Shown here piece after piece: positions 47,594 through 56,062 of a DNA stretch of 64,000 bases. The notes under the pieces are model-generated. The model saw nothing but the letters and a program-made list of their open reading frames with translations, was not told where the DNA came from and made no database searches. Numbering within the stretch: position 1 is the first letter of the stretch; the number at the start of each line of letters is the position of its first letter. The position numbers and the translations under genes are program-made. The stretch is from Aureococcus anophagefferens (Eukaryota > Sar > Pelagophyceae > Pelagomonadales > Pelagomonadaceae), in NCBI RefSeq assembly GCF_000186865.1, contig NW_008705561.1, forward strand, positions 2,215,960 to 2,279,959, in the 5' to 3' direction.

Positions 47594-50302
47594 ATGATGA
47601 TGATGGCCTTCCTCCGAAAGCTGCCCCTGCTCGCGGCGGCGTGCGCGGCGCAGAAGAACGGCAAGTCGAAATCGGGCGGCGGCTCGACCACGACGACCGT
47701 CGGCGAGTCGGCGACGCACGCCTGCGGCTACGGGACCGCGGCCTGCCCGACGTGCCCCTTCGAGGCGTCGGCGGCGCCGAAGCGCGTGCGCAGGGAGCTG
47801 CGGAGCTTATCGGATGACGAGTGGGACCGCGTCGTGGATGCCATGTGGACCATGAAGACGACGAGCGCCGCCGACGGCGCGGCGCTCTACGGCGCGAGCT
47901 TCCGGACCTACGACGCGCTGGTCGTGAAGCACGCCGTCGCGACGACGGACTCGCGGGGAGACCAGGCCCACTTTGGGCCGCAGTTCCAGACCTGGCACGG
48001 CGCGTTCATCCTCGAGTTCGAGATGTCGCTGCTGGCCATCGACCCGGCCATCGGCGCGTGCCCCTACTGGGACGCGTCGATCGACGGCGCGTTCCCCGCC
48101 TACTTCGGCTCGAGCCCCGGGACCGCGGCCAACGACGCCGTCGACGACGGGCCCTTCGCCGGGTGGACCGTGTCCGCCTACGACGGCGACGCCTACGCGG
48201 CTTCGCTCACGGGCGCCACGGCGGACTTCTCCGGGTCGTCGTCGACGGGGCTGCTCCGCGGCACGGACAACACGCTGACGAACGACCTCGTGACGCGCTT
48301 CGGCACGACCTGGACCTACGACGCCGACCACTTCGACAACTGCGCGTCGCTCGCGTCGAGCGACGTGCTCTGGTACGACTGGTATGCCCCCGGTGTTGGT
48401 GTTTGTGGCGCGCGTTGCCCAGACTGCGCTTCTCAGGTACGAATGCGTCGAGGAGGGCAGCGCGGCGGGCACGACGTACCAGACCATCTCGCTCCACGGC
48501 GGGCCCCACCAGACCGTCGGGAGCAAGACCGGCAGCGAGCGCGGCGACGTCGAGGACCCGATCACGTCGCCGAACGATCCTTTGTTCATGTTCCACCACA
48601 ACAACCTGGAGCGGAACAAGCTCCACTGGATGCGGCGGAACCCGGAGCTGGCGACGACGTTCTACGGCTACCCGGTCAGCGGCGCGTCGGCGTTGAAAGG
48701 CGGCGCGATCGAGGGCATTTACCTCGAGGACGCGGCGTCGTCCGCGTGGGGCTTCACCGCGGCGGACCTCGGCCTCGGCGACGACGCTTCGACGCTCCTC
48801 ACGCACGGCGACTTGGTCTGCGGCCTGGACCCGAAGACGGCGCCCTACACCTTCGACGACCTGGAGACTCTCCCGGAGCTCGTCACGGGCTACGTCTACT
48901 GCGACAACCAGTTCGAGCTCTACGTCAACGGCGACCTCGTCGCGTCGGATCCGCTCACGTTCACGCCGCACCAGGCCGTGCGCGTGTCCTTCGACTACGA
49001 CGGCGTCAGCGACAAGACCTACGCGATCCTCTGCCAGGACTACGCGAGCGACTCGGGCTACGAGTACACGGAGACGAACGCGCAATTGGGCGACGGCGCG
49101 CTCATCGCCGAGTTCTCCGATGGCACGGTGACGTCCGCGGACTGGCGCTCCTACGTCGTGTCCTTCGGCCCCACGGACGCGAGCATCGCCGACGGCTGCT
49201 CGTCGTCGAACCTCGGCGCCTGCGCCGTCGAGGACGGCGGCGCGCCCGACGGCTGGGCGCTGCCGGACTTCGACGACTCGGCGTGGGCGCCCGCGACGGT
49301 CTACACGGCGGCCCAGGCCGGCTGGGGCCGCACGCCGGCCTGGGACGACGACGACGGGTGCTGCGAGCCGACGAGCCCCATGGACATGTCGGCGCTCGGC
49401 TGCTGCTCCTGCAACTACGACCTCGCGAGCGGGACGTCCGTAGCCGCGGCCGTGTCGAAGAACGAGTGCCTCGTGCCCGAGGCCGTGCTCTCGGAGGCGA
49501 CGGCGTCGTTCCTCTGGGGCGCGGACCTCGAGCGGGACAACAAGATGCTCTTCCGCACGACGACGCCCGCGCCGGCGTCGTCGTCGCGGCCGCCGACGGA
49601 GTCGCCCGCGCCGACGCCGCGGCCCGCGCCGCGGCCGACGGCCGCGCCGATCCCCCCCACGCCCGCGCCGCTCGCGCCGACGCCGCGCCCGTCGCCGGCG
49701 CCCACCGACGCCGTCGTGCACGTCGTCGTGGGATCGCTCACCGTCGCGGGCGTCGACCTCGCGGCGGCCGCCGCCGAGGCCGACGTCTTCGCCGCGGCCG
49801 TCGCGGACGTCGCGGCCGTCGCCGTCGACGCCGTGACCGTGGAGCTCTCCGCGGCGCGGCGGCGCCGCCTCTCGGCGGGCGTCGTCGTCGCCTACACCGT
49901 CGAGGCGGCGTCGGAGGACGCCGCGGCCGACCTCGCGGACGGCCTCGCGGAGGCGACGACGACGGACTTCGACGCGGCCATCGCGGCGGCCGCGGCCGGC
50001 TCGCCGACCTTCGCCGCGGCGTCCACGACGGCGCTCACGCCGCCGGAGGCGACGACCGTCGCGGCGACGACGACGATTCGCCGCCGTCGTCGAAGAAGTC
50101 CGACGGCGCCGATTCAGCGTCGGGCTCGCTCGTCGTCGTCGTCGCCGTCGTCGCGGTCCTCCTCGTCGCCGGCGGCGCCGTCGCCGTCGTCGTCCTCCGC
50201 AACGGCGGCAAGACGCGGCACGACGCCGAGGAGACGAAGGGCGTCGAGCTCAAGGACGCGTCGGAGATCGAGGTCTTCGCCACGGAGGACGAGGGCATTT
50301 AG
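47594..50302 (+). CDS. Tyrosinase-family copper protein, type I membrane, with stalk
   Basis: Exons 47594-48381 and 48437 onward. A signal peptide follows MMMMAFLRKLPLLAAACAAQ. The CuA region is HFGPQFQTWHGAFILEFE and the CuB region SLHGGPHQTVGS followed by DPLFMFHHNNLERNKLHW. Together these carry the His ligands of a type-3 dicopper site that oxidises phenols. After the catalytic domain come a Cys-containing domain, a Pro/Thr stalk (about 49570-49700), a domain with VVHVVVGSLTVAGVDL, a membrane helix (LVVVVAVVAVLLVAGGAVAVVVL) and a short acidic tail. Between about 50045 and 50100 the frame must change again to reach the helix. A 41-bp GTCGCG...AAG intron fits the phase; an indel is equally possible. 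Stop is 4 bp from the SCP stop. Confidence 0.85.
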   Translation: MMMMAFLRKLPLLAAACAAQKNGKSKSGGGSTTTTVGESATHACGYGTAACPTCPFEASAAPKRVRRELRSLSDDEWDRVVDAMWTMKTTSAADGAALYGASFRTYDALVVKHAVATTDSRGDQAHFGPQFQTWHGAFILEFEMSLLAIDPAIGACPYWDASIDGAFPAYFGSSPGTAANDAVDDGPFAGWTVSAYDGDAYAASLTGATADFSGSSSTGLLRGTDNTLTNDLVTRFGTTWTYDADHFDNCASLASSDVLWYDWYAPGVGVCGARCPDCASQVRMRRGGQRGGHDVPDHLAPRRAPPDRREQDRQRARRRRGPDHVAERSFVHVPPQQPGAEQAPLDAAEPGAGDDVLRLPGQRRVGVERRRDRGHLPRGRGVVRVGLHRGGPRPRRRRFDAPHARRLGLRPGPEDGALHLRRPGDSPGARHGLRLLRQPVRALRQRRPRRVGSAHVHAAPGRARVLRLRRRQRQDLRDPLPGLRERLGLRVHGDERAIGRRRAHRRVLRWHGDVRGLALLRRVLRPHGREHRRRLLVVEPRRLRRRGRRRARRLGAAGLRRLGVGARDGLHGGPGRLGPHAGLGRRRRVLRADEPHGHVGARLLLLQLRPRERDVRSRGRVEERVPRARGRALGGDGVVPLGRGPRAGQQDALPHDDARAGVVVAAADGVARADAAARAAADGRADPPHARAARADAAPVAGAHRRRRARRRGIAHRRGRRPRGGRRRGRRLRRGRRGRRGRRRRRRDRGALRGAAAPPLGGRRRRLHRRGGVGGRRGRPRGRPRGGDDDGLRRGHRGGRGRLADLRRGVHDGAHAAGGDDRRGDDDDSPPSSKKSDGADSASGSLVVVVAVVAVLLVAGGAVAVVVLRNGGKTRHDAEETKGVELKDASEIEVFATEDEGI
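48382..48436 (+). other. 55-bp GT-AG intron in the tyrosinase gene
   Basis: Donor GTATGC and acceptor TTCTCAG. Splicing joins ...VLWYDW to YECVEEG in frame at phase 2. It has no terminal inverted repeat or 8-bp duplication, so it is an ordinary short intron. Confidence 0.85.
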
Positions 50303-50306
50303 ACCC

Positions 50307-51969
50307 CTAAGCGCAGAGCGGCGCGACCTTCGGCCGCGCGGGCACCTCGTCGTAGCCGCCGCCGGCGAGGAACCGCGCGAACATGTCGAGCGCGTGGCGC
50401 GGGCGGTCCTTCGGCACCATGTGTCCCGCGCCCTTCACGGTGAGGAACGTGAAGGACCCGCTCGCCGCGTAGGTCTCGAAATAGCCCGCGACCTGGCCGT
50501 CCGAGCCCTTCCACGCGGCCCAGGGCGACGCGACCGTCAAGTTGAGGCTGGCGATCCAAGCCGCGTTGCCTGTGTGGATTCCAACCACTGGTTTGGGGGG
50601 TCCCCACCAAACTTCAGAACTCTCTATCTCGGTCACATCGAAGTCGATTCGGCTGATTTTTGGACGAATCGATTGCTCTTGTCGAGTTCTCGAAGCAAGG
50701 CGAAAGAGTCTGGTCCAAACCGTTCGATTACGCGCACATTGAAGTCGGGTTGAAGGTTTGGAATCTACACAGCGCGTTGCCCATGTGCGATAAAATATAG
50801 TCCGCGTCGCCGTTGTAAATGAGGATCTCCAAATCCCCGTCCTTCGTCCACCGCTCGTAGTTCGGCAGCTCCGACGCGTAGTTGAATTCGTACTGGGACG
50901 TCATCACGCCGCAATCGGCCCAGGCGCCGCCCGGGATCGTGCCCGCGCGGACGCCGATGGCCGCCTGGACGGCCGGCGTGTTGAGGTACTTTTTGACGTA
51001 GGTGTCCGCGCACGTCGGGAAGACGGGCGAGATCGTCGTGGCCCCGAGGAAACCGTCCGCGCGCCGCGACCGCCGCTCGGCCTCGAGCACGAAGGCCTGC
51101 GTCTTGAGGCGCTCCTGGTCCGCGTCGAGGCACACGTCCTCGTAGATGTCGTAGATGTCTATCGAGCCGTCCATGGCCCACTTCGTCGTCGCCTCGACGG
51201 CGTCGCCGCAGGCCGCGGGGCAGTGCACGTCGTCGCGGGGCCAGAAGCAGCGCGCGAAGTCGCCGCCGCAGGCAGTTTGCGCGGCCTCGAAGTCCGCCTG
51301 GCTCGTCAGCGCGTGGTAGCGGCCGTTCGCGACGTTCGCGTTGAAGTCGAGCTGCCAGTCGCAGTAGCCGTTGCCTACCATGAATCCCTTCAAGTTGATG
51401 CGCGCCGCGTCGTTTTCCGGTAGCGCAGCGTTGCCCGCCTCGACGGCCGCGGCCGTGTTCGGCACGTAGTGGCCTCCGTACGACTCGCCCGCCACGTAGA
51501 ATTCGCGGCCCTCGAGCTCCGGGTGCGCCGCGAAGAAGGCCACGAGCGCCTCGTAGGTGTCCGACGCCGTCGTCGCGTCGTCGATCGTCGCGTTCGGGTA
51601 CGAGAAGCCGACGCCCGCGGGCTGCTCGATGAAGAGCACGTTCGCGACCGTGTTCCACGAATAAGGGTTGAGCGTGACGGCGCCCGCCGCGTCGAGCACG
51701 TAGGGCCCGAGCTCCGTAAACATGCCGCCGAGGCTCGAGCAGCCCGGCCCGCCGTTGAGCCAGAGCACGAGCGGCTTCGACGCCGCGTCCTCCACGGCCT
51801 CGTGGTACCAATGAAACAAGGCCTTGGTGCCCGCTTCTACATCCAGGTAGCCCGTGTAGCTCTTCCAGCACTGGGAGACAGGGATGTCGAGCCCCGGCAG
51901 CGCCTCGACGACGTCGGAGTTCGAGGCCTGCGCCGTCGCGACGATGCCGAGGAGGATGGTCGAGCGCAT
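50307..51969 (-). CDS. Serine carboxypeptidase (S10)
   Basis: Exons 51969-50781 and 50569-50307 separated by introner 3; 483 residues. A signal peptide (MRSTILLGIVATAQAS) is followed by WLNGGPGCSSLGG and the nucleophile motif GESYGGHY (S163). The Asp of the triad is in YNGDADYI (about 386-392) and the His in GAGHMVP near the end. The intron falls in MGNAAWI just after the Asp motif. S10 enzymes remove C-terminal residues in vacuole or lysosome, or act extracellularly. It starts divergently from the UPF0193-like gene. Confidence 0.93.
50570..50772 (+). mobile_element. Introner element 3 (group A), inserted antisense, forms a GC-AG intron
   Basis: 203 bp with inverted-repeat ends CTGTGTGGATTCCAA and the complement of CTGTGTAGATTCCAA, flanked by the 8-bp duplication CGCGTTGC (50562-50569 and 50773-50780). 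The gene is on the minus strand, so the duplication reads GCAACGCG and gives a GC donor, while the element's other end gives CAG. Excision of 50570-50780 restores MGNAAWI. Interior nearly as in introner 1, same plus-strand orientation but antisense to its gene. Confidence 0.92.
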
Positions 51970-52093
51970 CGTTGACCTCGCACCCAGCTCCGAGCAACCA
52001 GCCTGCGAAGAGTTTATTCCGGTCGCGTCAACAAACGATGTTTACCCCCAAACGAGCGGGCAGCTTATCAGTCGTTGGCAGGCCACCGACACG

Positions 52094-52840
52094 ATGCCGC
52101 CGCCGCAGCCCCCCGGCTGGCAGGCCTTCGACACGTCGACGGAGGCCGGGCGCATGCTGAAGAAGCTCTACGGCGGCGCCGCGGGCCACCCGAACATCGC
52201 CTACCCCAAGCTCACGACGAAGCCGGCGCCGACGGGCCCCAAGCCCTCCTTCGTCGGCGGCGGCGCCCGGGTCGGCGCCCGGGACCCGCGGGACGCGTCG
52301 CGCAAGAAGGTCAGCGTCGCCGTGCCCCACCGGAAGCGGCCCGAGTCCCAGTACCGGCCCATCGACTTCGTGCGCCGAAAAAAAACCGTCGGCGCGATCG
52401 AGGAGGGCATGGCCGACATGCGCATGCGGAACGACGCGTACCGGCCGCCGCGGACGCGCGTCTTCTCGACGGAGGACGAGAAGGCGCGGCTCCAGGAGAA
52501 GTGCCAGTACGGCGGCGGCAAGGGCCTGCCCCGGGAGATGACGATGCCCGCGGGGCCGTGCCCGTCGGAGCTCCGCGCGGAGCTCAAGGAGGAGCAGCGC
52601 GTCGCCAAGGAGTGGCGCAAGCGCCGCGGCGAGCCCGAGCCGGCGCCCCGGGCCGCGCCGCCGCCGCCGGACCTGCGCGTCGAGCTCGTCGACACCATCT
52701 CCGCGGAGATCGACGACCGCCAGCGGTTCCTCGACTCCATGGCCAAGCTCGGCCAGCACAACGACAACACGCGCCGCATCGAGTCGGAAATCGCGACGCG
52801 GAAGCACGAGCTGTCCAAGGCCGCGGCGCGACTCAGTTAA
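52094..52840 (+). CDS. UPF0193 (C22orf23/EVG1)-like protein
   Basis: 248 residues from the ATG at 52094. A region EDEKARLQEKCQYGGGKGLP and the C-terminal block LRVELVDTISAEIDDRQRFL-DSMAKLG-x-IESEIATRKHELS resemble the UPF0193 family (charged helix with xxFLxxMxxLG). Human members are little studied and are expressed with ciliated or testis genes. The rest is basic and Pro-rich. Function unknown; a ciliary link is inference. Confidence 0.6.
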   Translation: MPPPQPPGWQAFDTSTEAGRMLKKLYGGAAGHPNIAYPKLTTKPAPTGPKPSFVGGGARVGARDPRDASRKKVSVAVPHRKRPESQYRPIDFVRRKKTVGAIEEGMADMRMRNDAYRPPRTRVFSTEDEKARLQEKCQYGGGKGLPREMTMPAGPCPSELRAELKEEQRVAKEWRKRRGEPEPAPRAAPPPPDLRVELVDTISAEIDDRQRFLDSMAKLGQHNDNTRRIESEIATRKHELSKAAARLS

Positions 52841-52904
52841 ATTAAAGCCTCCGCGCGAGCTTCGCGCGGCCGACTTCGCGGCCGGGGCGGCGAGGGGAAC
52901 CTTT

Positions 52905-53786
52905 GTGTTCAACGTAGCAAAAACCACCACAATCGTTTTAGGACGAGGGAGAGCGGGGCAGCCATGGCACTGCGCGCGCGCGGCGTCCCACTCCGAGCCG
53001 CGTCCCGGAGCCGCATGTTCGTATCGTAGGCACGAGGCGGCGCACGTCGTGGAGCACGCCCTGGTGGGCCTCGGCGTCGGGAAGCACGACGGTAGCTGGC
53101 GGCGCACGGAGGAGTTCTTCAAGGGGAGCTGCGGCCTCGAGACCGTGCCCGTGCTCCACAAGACGCGCTTCGACGCGGCGAACCGCCCGGCCATCGTGGA
53201 CCGGACCTTCGACGACGAGGACGACCGCAAGCGCACGGGCTTCATCGACCGGGGCAAGCGGCGGTTCCGGACGCTCGACAAGTCCTCGGCGCACTCCGCG
53301 GGCTGGACGTCGGGCCCGCCGGCGCAGGTGCCGCCCATCGCCCTCTTCAGCCCGCGGTCGCCCTGGTCCACGACGCCGGCGCGGACGGCGCCGACGTCCC
53401 TCGCGGCGAGCCGCGACCCCTCGTTCCGGGGCGCCGCGCCCGCGCCCGCGCCCGCGCCGCCCCGCGCGCCGCCAAACGGCTCGAGCCCCCGGCGCCTCAA
53501 GCCCGTCGCCACGCCGCCCAAGGCCCCCAAGGTCCCCGAGGCGCCGCCGCCCGCGCCGTCGCCGCGGACCGCGCGCGTCGTCGCGCCGCGCCGCGACGAC
53601 CCCAAGCTCCTGCCGCGCATCCCGCCCGTCTCCGCGACGCCGCCGCGGAACCACGACTGGCGCCCCGTCCTCGGCATCCCGGCCATGAAGCCGCCGCCGT
53701 CCTACGGCTCCTCGAGCAGCCCGCGCCAGCTCCGGCTCAACGAGCGCGCGGCCGGGCGCGCCGCGAAGAAGCTCAAGCTCCTCTAG
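52905..53786 (+). CDS. Disordered basic/Pro-rich protein of unknown function, 5' end uncertain
   Basis: Open frame ending at 53786 (...GRAAKKLKLL). The frame contains a folded-looking part EAAHVVEHALVGLGVGKHDG followed by a charged region (RTFDDEDDRKRTGFIDRGKR) and a long Pro/Ala/Arg tail. No good ATG is in frame near the start. The nearest upstream ATG (52964) is in another frame and stops quickly, so a 5' intron or a different start is probable. I do not recognise a family. Confidence 0.45.
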   Translation: MFNVAKTTTIVLGRGRAGQPWHCARAASHSEPRPGAACSYRRHEAAHVVEHALVGLGVGKHDGSWRRTEEFFKGSCGLETVPVLHKTRFDAANRPAIVDRTFDDEDDRKRTGFIDRGKRRFRTLDKSSAHSAGWTSGPPAQVPPIALFSPRSPWSTTPARTAPTSLAASRDPSFRGAAPAPAPAPPRAPPNGSSPRRLKPVATPPKAPKVPEAPPPAPSPRTARVVAPRRDDPKLLPRIPPVSATPPRNHDWRPVLGIPAMKPPPSYGSSSSPRQLRLNERAAGRAAKKLKLL

Positions 53787-53824
53787 GCGGGGGTATGCGG
53801 CGGCGCCCACATGTATACACGTCC

Positions 53825-54835
53825 CTAGTCGGGCCGGCAGGCCGCCGGCAGCTCGGCGAGGGTCGCGCAGACGTGGGGGCCGCCCGCCGTCGCCGCGCGG
53901 CGCACGGCGCCCGCGTCGCACCGGGGCGAGAGCTCGACGTACCAGAAGGACGCGAAGGGCGACGTGCGGTGCCCCAGCGCCGAGACGTGGCCCTGCATCT
54001 TGTCCTTGGCCCGCATGGCCTTGGGCGTCCAGTAGCAGTACCGCTTCCGGGGGCACACGTAGACCGGCGGCGGCCGCTCGGCGCCGCTGACGCGCGCGAG
54101 GAAGTCGGGCTTCGCGGCGACGTAGTTGGGCATGAGCAGGAGGTAGGGCCGGTCGTGCGCTTGGCAAAAGTCGAGGAGCCGGTGCACGTGGTCGCCGCTG
54201 TACGGCGGATTCGTGACGACGACGTCGTGCGGCGGCAGCGCGTTTCGCCGCAGCGTCTCGTAGAAGTCGGCGCGGTCGTTGCGCACGTTCTCGAAGCCCA
54301 GCGCGCCGAGGTGGGCCTTCATGGCGCCCGCGCAGTAGTAGGGGTCGTAGATCGCGAGCGTCCTCCGACTTTTCCCGAGCGCCGCCGCGACGAGGTCGAG
54401 GACCGCGGCGACGTCGCCGTAGGCCTCGGGCGGCGACTCGCAGTGGTCGTCGGCGTCGGCCGCGAAGGGGAGCGCCGCCAGGTTCCGCTCGCCCGCGGCG
54501 CGCGCCGCCGCGTGCCGCGCGGCGTCGGCGGCGACGAGCGCCGCGCGCGCCTTCTTGCCCATGGACTTCCAGCGCGCCTTGAGCGCCGCGTCGAAGTGGG
54601 GCTGGTCCGGGTTGAGGCGGTCCGAGAGCGAGCCGCCGTCGCCGGCTGTCAAGCTCGCGAGGAGCGCCGCGTCCTCGGGAGCGGCTGCGGCGGGCGCCGG
54701 GGCCTCCGAAACCTTCTGCTTCTTCTTCTTCTTCTTCTTTTTCTTCTTTGCTTGTTGCTGCGATGCGTTTGGTGCGTCCGTGGGCGTCGCTGCGGCGGCC
54801 GCGTCCGGTCGCTTGCGCTTATTTGGCTTGCCCAT
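53825..54835 (-). CDS. Adenine-N6-type methyltransferase-like protein (NPPY)
   Basis: 336 residues from the ATG at 54835 (MGKPNKRKRPD). A Lys run (10 consecutive) lies near residue 30, likely a nuclear or nucleolar signal. The catalytic domain has motif I-like AIYDPYYCAGAMKAHL and motif IV DVVVTNPPYSGDH (N209-P-P-Y), as in amino-group methyltransferases acting on adenine or glutamine. FENVRNDRADFYETL lies between them. Whether the substrate is DNA, RNA or protein is not shown; no target-recognition domain is visible. Confidence 0.7.
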   Translation of the reverse strand: MGKPNKRKRPDAAAAATPTDAPNASQQQAKKKKKKKKKKQKVSEAPAPAAAAPEDAALLASLTAGDGGSLSDRLNPDQPHFDAALKARWKSMGKKARAALVAADAARHAAARAAGERNLAALPFAADADDHCESPPEAYGDVAAVLDLVAAALGKSRRTLAIYDPYYCAGAMKAHLGALGFENVRNDRADFYETLRRNALPPHDVVVTNPPYSGDHVHRLLDFCQAHDRPYLLLMPNYVAAKPDFLARVSGAERPPPVYVCPRKRYCYWTPKAMRAKDKMQGHVSALGHRTSPFASFWYVELSPRCDAGAVRRAATAGGPHVCATLAELPAACRPD

Positions 54836-54939
54836 CGCGACTGCACTAGAGCTAGGGGCAATTTTGGCTCCTTCGCGCATCTTGAAGGGCTCTCGATGGG
54901 CGGGCAATGGGCACCTCCGAGAGGCTGCTCTTATATGTT

Positions 54940-55026
54940 GATGGGCTGCTCCTCCGGAGAGGCTGCTCACTCGATTGAATGCTGATGGGCTGCTCCTCCG
55001 AGAGGCTGCTCACTTGACTGCATGCT
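54940..55026. repeat. Tandem duplication in the divergent promoter, running into the sulfotransferase ATG
   Basis: Two units (54940-54983, 44 bp; 54984-55026, 43 bp) beginning GATGGGCTGCTCCTCC and ending (A/C)TGCT. A partial third copy of GAGAGGCTGCTC lies upstream (54919-54931). The second unit overlaps the ATG at 55022. Confidence 0.85.
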
Positions 55027-56059
55027 GTGGCTGCTCCGTGCGGCATTCGCCGGCCTCCTCGCCTCAAAGACGCCCTGCCAGGAGCTCGACGAGCTCCACG
55101 CCGCGTGCTCTGCGCGCCGCGCGCTGCTCGACGTCGACGGCGCCGACCGCCGGAGGACGCTCTACTTCGACCACGTGCCGAAGACGGGCGGCAGCGCGCT
55201 CGCGCTCCACGGCTGCGCGCCGGCGTCGGCGGCCGCGTTCAAGGCCGCGCGGCGCGGCGCGGCGGAGACGGCCGCCGCGGGCACCTGGCGGGCGATGCGC
55301 GCGCGGCTCGCCGTCGGTACGAAGCCGTTTCGCGTCGAGGAAGCCGCGGCGGGCGGCGCGGTCTACGAGTGGATCGAAATGTCGCGCCACATCCAGCACG
55401 TGCCGTCGCGCGTCTGGCGGCCGGCCTTCCCCGCGGCGCGCTTCAAGCGGTTCTGCTGCGTGCGGCACCCCTACGCGCGCTTCCTGTCCTTGTTCCGCCA
55501 CGAGGCGCTCGCGTCGGGCGCGCCGGGGCACGCGGACGTCCGCGCGGTCAACCGCTCGAAGCGGGCCGCGCTCGTCTCCGCGCCGGCGCTGGAACGCTGG
55601 GCCCGCGGCCGCTTCGGCGCGCTCGAGCGATCGACGTGCCCCATGGCCGTCGACGGCGTGGCCGCCGGCACGCGCTGCGACCCGGCGGCGGTCCGCGAGG
55701 CCCTGTGCTGCCTGGACGTCGGCCGCGGCGACGACGGCCATCTGGCGCCCCAGTCCGTCTTCGTCTTCGGCGCCGACGGGCGTCGCGTCATCGACCACGT
55801 GCTGCGCTACGAGACGCTCGCCGACGACTTTTCGGCGCTGTTCCGCGCCTACGGCCTCGACGGCGCCGCGGACTGCGCGCGGCGGCACCCGCCGCGGGCG
55901 TTTCTCCGCGACGCGCGCGACCGGGAGGTCGCGGCGCTGTCCCGGTCCACGGTGCACCTCCCGCGCCTCGAGCCCCGGGACATGCCCGCGGGCCTGCGCC
56001 GCGACGTCGACGCCGCCTACGCCCTCGACTTCGCGCTCCTCGGCTACCGGCCGTTCTAA
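55022..56059 (+). CDS. Carbohydrate sulfotransferase-like protein (Sulfotransfer_2 type)
   Basis: 345 residues. A signal or anchor helix (MLWLLRAAFAGLLAS) is followed by the 5'-phosphosulfate loop HVPKTGGSAL (51-60) and the 3'-phosphate motif VRHPYARFLSLFRHE (147-161), both binding PAPS. QSVFVF and the later RRDVDAAYALDFALLGY are typical of Golgi HS2ST/CHST enzymes. It probably sulfates a glycan in the Golgi lumen. Cys pairs (TCPM, CCLD) suggest disulfides. Stop is 3 bp from the stop of the F-box gene. Confidence 0.8.
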   Translation: MLWLLRAAFAGLLASKTPCQELDELHAACSARRALLDVDGADRRRTLYFDHVPKTGGSALALHGCAPASAAAFKAARRGAAETAAAGTWRAMRARLAVGTKPFRVEEAAAGGAVYEWIEMSRHIQHVPSRVWRPAFPAARFKRFCCVRHPYARFLSLFRHEALASGAPGHADVRAVNRSKRAALVSAPALERWARGRFGALERSTCPMAVDGVAAGTRCDPAAVREALCCLDVGRGDDGHLAPQSVFVFGADGRRVIDHVLRYETLADDFSALFRAYGLDGAADCARRHPPRAFLRDARDREVAALSRSTVHLPRLEPRDMPAGLRRDVDAAYALDFALLGYRPF

Positions 56060-56062
56060 GGG

